Below are positions 16,016 through 22,506 of a DNA stretch of 37,908 bases, in pieces. The notes beneath the pieces were generated by a model that saw only the letters and a list, made by a program, of their open reading frames with translations, made no database searches and was not told the DNA's origin. The DNA is taken from NCBI GenBank assembly GCA_002691145.1, contig NZHE01000019.1:1-37908 (forward strand). The letters are read 5' to 3'. Each line of letters opens with the position of its first letter. The first letter of the stretch is position 1. This DNA comes from Rickettsiales bacterium. GTDB taxonomy: Bacteria > Pseudomonadota > Alphaproteobacteria > Methylaequorales > Methylaequoraceae. Both the position numbers and the translations under genes were made by a program.

Positions 16016-16867
16016 ATGAAGGACTATTACAAAATTCTTGGTGTATCTGAAAATGCGGATAATAAGCAAATACATTCTGCATTTAAAGAACTTGCAAAAA
16101 AACATCACCCTGACAGAGGAGGGGATGCCGAGAAATTCAAAGAAATAAACGAAGCATATGATACATTAAAAAATGAAGAAAAAAGAAACGAATATGAAAC
16201 ACTAAGAAAATTTGGCAACGTTGGATCCGGAGGCAACTTCCATTTTAGATCTGGCAATATGGGAGATATGTTTGGTGATGAAATGTTTGAAGAATTCTTC
16301 AGTGGTTTTGGATTAAATCCTCGTACAGGAACGAGAACTCGTAGGAGAAGACCTTCGACAAATCAATCTGTAAAAATTGGCATCACTGTATCAATTAAGG
16401 AAGTAATTAATAAAATTGAAAGAACAATAAGTGTCAACCTTCCCTCCGGTAAACAAGAAATTATAAATGTATCAATACCAGCAGGCTGTCAAAACGGAGC
16501 AAGTTTTAAGTATAAAGGACTTGGTGACAATAGTGATCCAGGTGTGCAACGAGGAGATCTTATTCTTGTTGTAAATGTTTTGGACTCTGATGGTTATACA
16601 AGGAAAGGAAATGACCTTTACACAGAAAAGACCATAGACTGTTTCGAAGCAATTAGAGGTTGTGAAATCAAACTAAGATTACTAGACGAAAATGTTGTTA
16701 GGGTAAAAGTTCCTGCAGGCACACAACCAGGCACGTACTTAAATGTACAAGGGAGAGGAATGCCGGTGCATGATGCGTTAAATATACGTGGAAACATACT
16801 TGTTAAAATAAATGTTTTGATTCCTCAGTTGTCAGCACAGGAGTTAAAAAAAATAAAGGATCTATGA
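16016..16867 (+). CDS. DnaJ-type J-domain co-chaperone (class B, no zinc finger)
   Basis: A 283-residue Hsp40. Residues 1-65 form the J domain (YYKILGVSENADNKQIHSAF, HPD at 31-33, INEAYDTLKNEEKRNEYE). A short Gly/Phe-rich linker follows (GNVGSGGNFHFRSGNMGDMF), then the two C-terminal substrate domains (VSIPAGCQNGASFKYKGLGD and VKVPAGTQPGTYLNVQGRGM). The CxxCxGxG zinc-finger repeats of class A DnaJ are absent, so it is CbpA-like. It would stimulate host DnaK and steer folding during infection. It is the first gene after a sigma70 promoter and overlaps deformylase by four bases. Phages rarely carry a complete two-domain DnaJ, so host acquisition is likely. Confidence 0.92.
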   Translation: MKDYYKILGVSENADNKQIHSAFKELAKKHHPDRGGDAEKFKEINEAYDTLKNEEKRNEYETLRKFGNVGSGGNFHFRSGNMGDMFGDEMFEEFFSGFGLNPRTGTRTRRRRPSTNQSVKIGITVSIKEVINKIERTISVNLPSGKQEIINVSIPAGCQNGASFKYKGLGDNSDPGVQRGDLILVVNVLDSDGYTRKGNDLYTEKTIDCFEAIRGCEIKLRLLDENVVRVKVPAGTQPGTYLNVQGRGMPVHDALNIRGNILVKINVLIPQLSAQELKKIKDL

Positions 16868-17376
16868 TGCAAATTTTTATTAATCCCTACAAAACTTTAC
16901 ACGAAAAAAGTACGGAATTTGACTTCGAAGAAGGATTACCACAATACCAGGATTTAGAAAAATTTGAAAAAGATATGTGCAATTTAATGGTACACTCAAA
17001 TGGTATCGGGTTGGCGGCAAACCAAATTGGTATTACTAAAAGATTTTTCGCAATAGGCAGTGAGTCATTTGACAAGATACAAAAACCTGTTATAATGTGG
17101 AATCCGTCGATAGTTAGAGAAAGTGAAGAAAAAACTTTAAATGTTGAAGGATGTTTAAGTTTTCCAGGTTTATTTGTAAAAGTTCTTAGACCGGAGAGAG
17201 TAACAGTAAGGTGGCAAAATTTAAAAGGAGAGACAATGATGCAACATTTAGATGGATACGAAGCAAAATGTTTTCAACATGAGTTAGATCATCTAGATGG
17301 CATTACATTTGATCAACGTGTCAGTAAAATGCGATGGGATATGGCAAAAAAGAAAGCATCAGTAAAGGAAAGATGA
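16864..17376 (+). CDS. def: Peptide deformylase
   Basis: A 170-residue peptide deformylase with all three motifs: GIGLAANQIG (47-56), EGCLSFPG with Cys97 (95-102), and QHELDHLDG with His139, Glu140, His143 (138-146). Cys97 and the two His bind the metal. It removes the N-formyl group from nascent proteins. It has the full catalytic core and a short C-terminal tail, like other marine phage deformylases. An in-frame ATGATG allows a start at 16864 or 16867; the first overlaps the dnaJ stop. It forms a unit with dnaJ, the kinase and clpA, suggesting phage control of nascent-protein processing and turnover. Confidence 0.95.
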   Translation: MMQIFINPYKTLHEKSTEFDFEEGLPQYQDLEKFEKDMCNLMVHSNGIGLAANQIGITKRFFAIGSESFDKIQKPVIMWNPSIVRESEEKTLNVEGCLSFPGLFVKVLRPERVTVRWQNLKGETMMQHLDGYEAKCFQHELDHLDGITFDQRVSKMRWDMAKKKASVKER

Positions 17377-17828
17377 TAGTGTTAATTATGGGACTACCAG
17401 GATCAGGAAAAACAACATTAGCAGAAGTGCTTGTTCCTCGACTTAATGCTATGCACTTGAACGGTGACGCAGTAAGAAAAGAATTGAATGATTGGGATTT
17501 TACTGAGACAGGGAGAACAAGACAAGCAGACAGAATGAAAAGTTATGCTTTGGAGCACAAAAAAAATAATAGAAACGTTGTGGCGGATTTTGTTTGTCCT
17601 ACCGAACAAACACGTAAAGACTTTGGTGCGGATTATATTGTTTGGATGGACACAATAAAAGAAGGAAGATTCGAAGATACAAATAAAATGTTTGAAGAAC
17701 CAAAAAACTATGATTATAAGGTCACGCACAAAGACGCTCATATGTGGGCGTTCATGATTATGAATGACTTACGTGATAAATTTGGTTTAGGACCACACGA
17801 CGGAATGAAATTTAATAAGGAGGAATAA
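17373..17828 (+). CDS. Adenylylsulfate (APS) kinase-like P-loop kinase
   Basis: A 151-residue P-loop kinase starting MIVLIMGLPGSGKTTLAEVL, with Walker A GLPGSGKTT at 7-15, followed by LNGDAVRKELNDWDFTETGR and TRQADRMKSYALEH. The GD-x-(V/L)-R and DWDF-x-x-x-GR phrases are those of CysC-type adenylylsulfate kinases, which make PAPS from APS. It is shorter than typical CysC (about 200 residues), so another small-molecule kinase activity is possible. The start at 17373 is chosen over an upstream one at 17334 because AAAGGAAAG precedes it and it overlaps the deformylase stop as ATGA. It overlaps the clpA start by one base. Confidence 0.7.
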   Translation: MIVLIMGLPGSGKTTLAEVLVPRLNAMHLNGDAVRKELNDWDFTETGRTRQADRMKSYALEHKKNNRNVVADFVCPTEQTRKDFGADYIVWMDTIKEGRFEDTNKMFEEPKNYDYKVTHKDAHMWAFMIMNDLRDKFGLGPHDGMKFNKEE

Positions 17829-20155
17829 TGTTAGACGCAAACGAAGGCTTAGAAAATATATTTGAAAATGCAGTAAAAGAAGCAGAGAAGAGAAACCACG
17901 AGTATGTGACTATCGAACACTTGTTGTTGGCATTGATCAAAGACAAAAATGTTGGCACAGTATTGCATGATTTCAAAGTGAATGTATCTGCTCTAATTAG
18001 AGACGTAGAAACATATCTAAATGACAAGTGCGGAGACATTGTATTCAAAGGAGATGGAAAATTTACTCCTAGAAAAACAGCCTCGTTAGAAAGATTGATG
18101 AATAGAGCATTTACTCAGGCATTATTCCAAGGGAGACAAGATGTCACTGCTTTAGATGTACTATTAAGCATATTTGCTGAAAAGAAAAGTCATGCGGCAT
18201 ACTTCTTAAAATTGTACAAAATTGATAGAGAAGATTTACAAGATTTAATTAGTGCAGAAACTATACTAGATGAGGGAATGGCACCAATGGGTGGCCAAGC
18301 AGGACCAGAACAAAAACTAAGACCGAATCAAGCAGATAGGATACTGAAGCATTACACAGAAAACTTGAATCAAAAATATTTTGATAAAAAGATAGATCCA
18401 GTTATCGGAAGAGAAGAGGAATCAGATCAGTTAAAACAAATACTTGCTAGGAGGAATAAGAATAATGTCCTGCTTGTTGGTGATCCTGGTGTTGGTAAGA
18501 CAGCAGTTGTTGAAGGACTTGCTAGACGTATAGCAAAAAATAAAGGTGATGTTCCCGAATATCTTAAGGATCATGTAATATACTCACTGGACGTGGGTAG
18601 TCTATTAGCAGGGTCAAAGTATAGAGGTGACTTTGAGGAAAGATTTAAAATGATTTTGAACGCCTTAGATAAAAAAGAAAAGGGCATACTATTCGTGGAT
18701 GAAGCACATATGATGATTGGTGCTGGTACCACTAATGGTGGTGCATTAGACCTTGCAAACTTAATGAAACCTATCTTAACAAAAGGATCCATTAAAGTTA
18801 TTGCATCTACAACGTGGGGAGAATACAGAAAATATTTTGAAAAAGATAGGGCACTCATGCGTAGGTTTCAACGTGTGCAAATCGGTGAACCTACCACTGA
18901 AACCACAATAAAGATACTTAAAGGTGTTAAACATTACTATGAAAAATTCCATAAATGCACAATCACAGACGAGGCCTGTGAAGACGCAGTTGATTATTCC
19001 TTTAAATTTATTGCAGAGAAAAAATTACCAGATAAGGCAATAGACGTTATAGATAGTGCCTGTGCAAGATTAAAATTAAATGGTGTAAAAGATGGAAAGA
19101 TTGATCATGATGAAATTATACATGAAATATCTAAACTTACTGGAATATCAATCGAGCAGTTAGGCAAAAAAGAATCTAAGAACTTACAAACATTAGAAGA
19201 TAAAATGAAACTGTCAGTGTTTGGACAAGACAATGCCATACACACAATAGTAGACAAAATACTTGTGGCTAGAGCAGGACTTAAAAGTCTAAATAGACCT
19301 GTTGGGTCATTTTTATTCTTAGGACCAACAGGAGTAGGTAAAACTGAAACTGCGAAATCTTTGGCAAAAACTTTGGGTGTTGAACTTTTGAGATTTGATA
19401 TGTCTGAATACCAAGAGAAACATTCAATTGCAAAACTTATTGGATCTCCTCCGGGATACGTGGGTTATGAAGATTCGCACATGGGTGGTGGAATGCTTGT
19501 AAATGAGATTGAGAAGAATCCACACGCAGTCGTGCTTTTCGATGAGATAGAAAAGGCACACAGAGATGTTTCAAATATGCTATTGCAGGTAATGGATTAC
19601 GGAAATATTACAGGTAGTAACGGTAAGAAAGCAGACTGTAGAAATATAGTTTTAATATTGACTAGTAATCTCGGTGCAGAAGACATGGAGAGGAATAATA
19701 TCGGCTTCGGTGATTTAGAAAAAGTAGGTGCAGACGATGATGCAATGAAAAAATTCTTTGCGCCTGAATTTAGGAACAGATTAGATGCTGTGGTTAAATT
19801 TGGCAAACTTGCTCCAGAGATATGCAAGTCTATTGTTGGTAAGTTCTTGCAAGAACTGAACCAAATGACAATTGAAAAGAATGTTGAGGTAAATGCGACA
19901 CCAGTTGCTATAGATTATCTAGTTAAGAAAGGGTTTGATGCTAAGATGGGTGCTAGACCTCTTACGAGAATAATTGAAAATGAAATTAAGAAACCACTGT
20001 CTAAAATGATTCTCTTTGGTGAACTGCAAGAAGGTGGTATGGTTGAGGTTGATTTGAGTGATGGAGTAGTGCCAGAAATTAAAATTAATTTCAAACAAAA
20101 AAAGAAAGTAGAGATTAAAGCAACCGAAGAGAAAAAAGATGCGAAAACATCATAA
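17828..20155 (+). CDS. clpA: ClpA-type AAA+ unfoldase with a retained ClpP-docking loop
   Basis: A 775-residue, full-length ClpA (E. coli 758). The N-domain (about 1-145) with repeated helical motifs (HEYVTIEHLLLALI and RQDVTALDVLLSIF) is followed by D1 (Walker A GDPGVGKT near 219-226, Walker B ILFVDEAH) and D2 (Walker A GPTGVGKT near 499-506, Walker B VVLFDEIEKAH). The loop ERNNIGFGD places Ile625-Gly-Phe at the site of the IGL tripeptide by which E. coli ClpA docks on ClpP. The D2 arginine-finger region FAPEFRNRLDAVVKF is also kept. It would unfold substrates and feed them to host ClpP, because no clpP is seen here. The ribosome site is AAGGAGG, very strong. Confidence 0.93.
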   Translation: MLDANEGLENIFENAVKEAEKRNHEYVTIEHLLLALIKDKNVGTVLHDFKVNVSALIRDVETYLNDKCGDIVFKGDGKFTPRKTASLERLMNRAFTQALFQGRQDVTALDVLLSIFAEKKSHAAYFLKLYKIDREDLQDLISAETILDEGMAPMGGQAGPEQKLRPNQADRILKHYTENLNQKYFDKKIDPVIGREEESDQLKQILARRNKNNVLLVGDPGVGKTAVVEGLARRIAKNKGDVPEYLKDHVIYSLDVGSLLAGSKYRGDFEERFKMILNALDKKEKGILFVDEAHMMIGAGTTNGGALDLANLMKPILTKGSIKVIASTTWGEYRKYFEKDRALMRRFQRVQIGEPTTETTIKILKGVKHYYEKFHKCTITDEACEDAVDYSFKFIAEKKLPDKAIDVIDSACARLKLNGVKDGKIDHDEIIHEISKLTGISIEQLGKKESKNLQTLEDKMKLSVFGQDNAIHTIVDKILVARAGLKSLNRPVGSFLFLGPTGVGKTETAKSLAKTLGVELLRFDMSEYQEKHSIAKLIGSPPGYVGYEDSHMGGGMLVNEIEKNPHAVVLFDEIEKAHRDVSNMLLQVMDYGNITGSNGKKADCRNIVLILTSNLGAEDMERNNIGFGDLEKVGADDDAMKKFFAPEFRNRLDAVVKFGKLAPEICKSIVGKFLQELNQMTIEKNVEVNATPVAIDYLVKKGFDAKMGARPLTRIIENEIKKPLSKMILFGELQEGGMVEVDLSDGVVPEIKINFKQKKKVEIKATEEKKDAKTS

Positions 20156-20783
20156 CAGATTATTTTACGGCAAATACACTCACAAATGCAAATTTACAAT
20201 GCCCTTTGCTTTTAGATTATATCCTACAAGTGATGATAATCTATTTAGAACAGTGAAACACTCTGGACAGCAAGATCAAATTAGATTGGCAAAGTTTTTA
20301 TTAGAACACAGAGACAAGTTTCAGTTTAGGATAGCCACTGATAACAACATATTCAACACAGGAAAGAAGTACAATGGAAACGTTTCATTCTATTGTAATT
20401 TTGATTTTGCCATGTTTGCAATTAAAACGTTTTGGGATGATTTGTATGATGTGCAGTCTGTTGATCTAGATAATGTACAATTGATTGATAAAAACACAGT
20501 AATTTGCAAAAGATTACCACATAACAAATATGAATATCAGGTCCATGTAAACGGATACTTGCATAAAAAAATTACAACGCATGAACGAACTGCCCTAGCA
20601 AATCTAATATATGATAATGAAAGGGTAAAAATTGCGTCACACACTTTGAGAGATTTCCTTTCAGGAACAAAAAATTATTGTTGGGGTGGATATTTTTACA
20701 TAGAAGATGAAAAAATGTTATCGGCAATATACATGGTCAGTAAAAACATAATAGACAAAGTAAAAAGGTACGTAAAAGCATGA
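20139..20783 (+). CDS. Protein of unknown function downstream of clpA
   Basis: A 214-residue, basic, aromatic-rich protein (KHHNRLFYGKYTHKCKFTMP, WDDLYDVQSVDLDNV, NYCWGGYFYIEDEKMLSAIY). The C-terminal phrase W-x-x-YFYIEDEKML and a terminal KVKRYVKA look like a conserved end, but no family is recognised. Several Cys and His residues are scattered without a clear zinc motif. It starts inside clpA, overlapping by 17 bases, and overlaps the next gene by four, so all are coupled. It might be a substrate adaptor for ClpA by position, but it shows no resemblance to ClpS. The function is unknown. Confidence 0.55.
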   Translation: MRKHHNRLFYGKYTHKCKFTMPFAFRLYPTSDDNLFRTVKHSGQQDQIRLAKFLLEHRDKFQFRIATDNNIFNTGKKYNGNVSFYCNFDFAMFAIKTFWDDLYDVQSVDLDNVQLIDKNTVICKRLPHNKYEYQVHVNGYLHKKITTHERTALANLIYDNERVKIASHTLRDFLSGTKNYCWGGYFYIEDEKMLSAIYMVSKNIIDKVKRYVKA

Positions 20784-21085
20784 AGGCAGAAACAATACAA
20801 AAGTTAATAAAAAGAAAAATTTTCAATGAGCATAGTTTGATTGAATCTACTATCAAAAAGGATTTTTTTGGCTCACCTGTAGAAAAAACATCCACACTTA
20901 AAATTAGTAGCATGGGCATAGATCATTGTTACTGTGAAGAATACAATGAAGCAGATGCAAAAAAGTACAAGGTTAAGTTCAACGATATATCAAAAATAGA
21001 CGGAATGGATCCAGAAGAACTTGCCGCAGTGTACGGATTGGTTCCTAAAACAGCACGATTCAAAAGAAAAGATACAAATAAATAG
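20780..21085 (+). CDS. Unknown small protein
   Basis: A 101-residue protein, Lys/Asp/Glu-rich. Helical N-terminus (KAETIQKLIKRKIFNEHSLI), a central stretch with an HCYC motif (GIDHCYCEEYNEADAKKYKV) and a C-terminal part ending MDPEELAAVYGLVPKTARFK. It overlaps the preceding gene by four bases (ATGA), so it belongs to the dnaJ-clpA unit. No family is recognised. The DPEELAAVYGL phrase might be a small helical binding element, but nothing supports a specific role. Confidence 0.5.
   Translation: MKAETIQKLIKRKIFNEHSLIESTIKKDFFGSPVEKTSTLKISSMGIDHCYCEEYNEADAKKYKVKFNDISKIDGMDPEELAAVYGLVPKTARFKRKDTNK
21077..21084 (+). promoter_or_regulatory. T4-type late promoter (AATAAATA)
   Basis: AATAAATA overlaps the last codons of the preceding gene and lies five bases (GTAGT) before the ATG at 21090. 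The close spacing argues for a leaderless mRNA and for 21090 as the true start rather than an in-frame upstream start at 21021. Confidence 0.65.
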
Positions 21086-21089
21086 TAGT

Positions 21090-21686
21090 ATGGCACAGTC
21101 AAGCACAACATTAATAGGGCAAACCACAATGGAGACGGTTTCCGCTAGAGCCACTATTTCTTTCAATTCCACTGAAAAGAAAGTTAGTGATTCAGACAAC
21201 GGATTCGGCAACCTAGTTGTAAATGACATTGTGACAATATCAGGCACATCAAAAAATAATGGTGATTTTACAATCACAGCGGTAGCAACAGACGGTTCTC
21301 ACTTTACCGTTGCAGAAACAATTAATAAGTTGGATAACGGCGATGAAGAAACAGCAGACGGTAGTACAAATTTCACGGTTACACAGACAGGATTAGTTTC
21401 TGATAAGGTTGCAGGCGACGGATACTATTCGCAACCAGACGGCGTACATACGGTAGCCTACCAAATTACTGATGCAGTACCGGTCACAGCAAATTTTAGA
21501 ATGCAAGGTTCGTTGGCAACAACCCCAACCGAAAGTGATTGGTTTGATATAACTGGATCAGGACTAACACCTGACCTATCCACCCTAGGATTTTATGCAA
21601 ACTTCACAGGAAACTTTGTTTGGGTAAGATGTAAAGCAACTGGCATCACTGCTGGTGCAATAACAAAAGTATTATACAACAATTAA
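21090..21686 (+). CDS. Virion-type structural protein
   Basis: A 198-residue protein starting MAQSSTTLIGQTTMETVSAR, beta-rich and Thr/Ser/Asn/Asp-rich, with VNDIVTISGTSKNNGDFTIT and PVTANFRMQGSLATTPTESD, and a C-terminal FYANFTGNFVWVRCKATGI. The VNDIVTISGTSxNNGDFT-like block recurs in structural proteins of marine phages, where it may be a small beta-domain on the virion surface. It is preceded by a late promoter, unlike the genes on either side, which fits a virion component placed between early-type units. The frame upstream of 21090 overlaps the previous gene and is unlikely to be translated. Confidence 0.65.
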   Translation: MAQSSTTLIGQTTMETVSARATISFNSTEKKVSDSDNGFGNLVVNDIVTISGTSKNNGDFTITAVATDGSHFTVAETINKLDNGDEETADGSTNFTVTQTGLVSDKVAGDGYYSQPDGVHTVAYQITDAVPVTANFRMQGSLATTPTESDWFDITGSGLTPDLSTLGFYANFTGNFVWVRCKATGITAGAITKVLYNN

Positions 21687-21701
21687 GCGACTTTTTTAAG
21701 G

Positions 21702-21729
21702 TTGACAATTTCCAAACCTATGTTATATT
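21702..21729 (+). promoter_or_regulatory. Host-like sigma70 promoter upstream of 21736
   Basis: A perfect TTGACA (21702-21707) and TATATT (21724-21729) are 16 bases apart, with only six bases (AATAGT) before the ATG at 21736, so the transcript should begin at or next to the start codon. Confidence 0.65.
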
Positions 21730-21735
21730 AATAGT

Positions 21736-21927
21736 ATGACTGATAATGAACTAGAAAATATTCATACAGTAGACGTTAAAGTCACTGCTGAATCTATGGA
21801 TGCCCATGTACAATGTTTAAGAGATAATGGGTATTCTGTCACAAAAAAAATTACATTTACTAAAATGAGTTTTTGGTTGATGATATACACATTAGGACTT
21901 TTTACAATGGCGGTTTATCTTAAATGA
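21736..21927 (+). CDS. Small protein with a C-terminal membrane segment
   Basis: A 63-residue protein with a soluble N-terminal part (ELENIHTVDVKVTAESMDAH, CLRDNGYSVTKKITFTK) and one predicted transmembrane segment at about 44-62 (MSFWLMIYTLGLFTMAVYL), a tail-anchored arrangement. It is transcribed from a strong sigma70-like promoter six bases upstream of the ATG, with no ribosome site, so it is probably made early from a leaderless mRNA. It overlaps the next gene by four bases. The function is unknown; an early host-membrane-modifying protein is possible. Confidence 0.55.
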   Translation: MTDNELENIHTVDVKVTAESMDAHVQCLRDNGYSVTKKITFTKMSFWLMIYTLGLFTMAVYLK

Positions 21928-22109
21928 TCGACTTGACTTGTACAAATAATGGTTTATCAAAACCCGCAGAAATTCTAAACGAAAGCGACAAATATATGAA
22001 AGTTGTGGTCGAAGGAACAGCCATGACTATTGAACTTTATAGGAATGAACCTAAGGGTCCTTATGTTGGTCATAAAGCAGGGTTAGAATTTAAATACCAA
22101 CCCGAATAG
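21924..22109 (+). CDS. Small conserved phage protein of unknown function
   Basis: A 61-residue protein (MIDLTCTNNGLSKPAEILNE, SDKYMKVVVEGTAMTIELYR, ending YVGHKAGLEFKYQPE). The compact beta-rich layout and the KYM-(K/R)-V-V-x-EGT phrase are of a type seen in small proteins of marine T4-like phages. It is coupled to the previous gene (ATGA) and probably shares its early promoter. Its stop codon TAG coincides with the start of a tRNA-like 3' end at 22107-22133. The protein appears to end naturally rather than being cut by that element. The function is unknown. Confidence 0.55.
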   Translation: MIDLTCTNNGLSKPAEILNESDKYMKVVVEGTAMTIELYRNEPKGPYVGHKAGLEFKYQPE

Positions 22110-22133
22110 GTTCGAATCCTAGTGGGCCGGCCA
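22107..22133 (+). other. Isolated tRNA 3' end (T arm, acceptor strand and CCA)
   Basis: The sequence GGTTCGAATCC (22109-22119) is a canonical T-loop with its stem: TAGG pairs with CCTA around the loop TTCGAAT. It is followed by an acceptor-like strand TGGGCCG, one discriminator base and CCA at 22131-22133. No proper 5' half is found: the upstream 75 bases belong to a coding gene, and only a loose GGTCC/GGGCC pairing and a hairpin TTATG-TTGGT-CATAA could be drawn, with no valid seven-base anticodon loop. It therefore looks like a tRNA-gene 3' remnant or an att-like site, not a working tRNA. Confidence 0.6.
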
Positions 22134-22134
22134 G

Positions 22135-22142
22135 TATAAATA
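22135..22142 (+). promoter_or_regulatory. T4-type late promoter (TATAAATA, exact consensus)
   Basis: A perfect T4 late octamer lies one base after the CCA of the tRNA-like element and seven bases before the ATG at 22150. It opens the long run of genes with shared N-termini. Confidence 0.78.
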
Positions 22143-22149
22143 TGTTATT

Positions 22150-22506
22150 ATGAGAGCCAAAGAGTTTATTTTAGAAGCGGAAGACAGTGATGCAGTAAGG
22201 GAACTAGACCTTTACATCATGAACAACGAAGATCTATATAGACGTAGATTTATGCCTATCATTACTAATTTAAAAAGAAAAATTACTAAAGGCGTATACG
22301 ATCACGAATTAGCACAGAAACTTTGGATGTATCTTGTAGACGATGCCGCTAAAGAATATGTTAAGGAATTTGGCTCAACAGCAGATGACGTCAAAGATAT
22401 GTTTCCCAAAGAAACTAGAATGCAAGTTGCCAAAATCATAGCAGACAGAGAAAAAGAAAACATAGAGCAAGGGGAATACGATGTTGTTAAAGGAACTGTT
22501 TCTTAA
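22150..22506 (+). CDS. Unknown protein with T4 internal-protein-like N-terminal tag
   Basis: A 118-residue, mainly helical, charged protein. It opens MRAKEFILEAEDSDA, closely resembling the capsid-targeting sequence of T4 internal head proteins (MKTYQEFIAEA), with Glu5, the hydrophobic FIL and a possible gp21-type cleavage after Glu9. The remainder (LDLYIMNNEDLYRRRFMPII, YDHELAQKLWMYLVDDAAKE) is helical and unrecognised. It follows an exact late promoter, consistent with a head protein made late. It overlaps the next gene by 26 bases. The tag interpretation is inference from resemblance and from its recurrence in later genes. Confidence 0.6.
   Translation: MRAKEFILEAEDSDAVRELDLYIMNNEDLYRRRFMPIITNLKRKITKGVYDHELAQKLWMYLVDDAAKEYVKEFGSTADDVKDMFPKETRMQVAKIIADREKENIEQGEYDVVKGTVS

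Noticed and set aside
20139-20783. A ClpS adaptor next to ClpA
   Set aside because: The 214-residue protein lacks the ClpS core and is twice its length; adjacency alone is not enough.
22051-22133. A complete tRNA with the D arm TTATG-TTGGT-CATAA and the 3' end at 22133
   Set aside because: The acceptor pairs only over five bases with a wobble, and the only anticodon-region pairing (GGGTT/AACCC) gives a 14-base loop. The 5' part lies within a coding gene that reads as a normal small protein.
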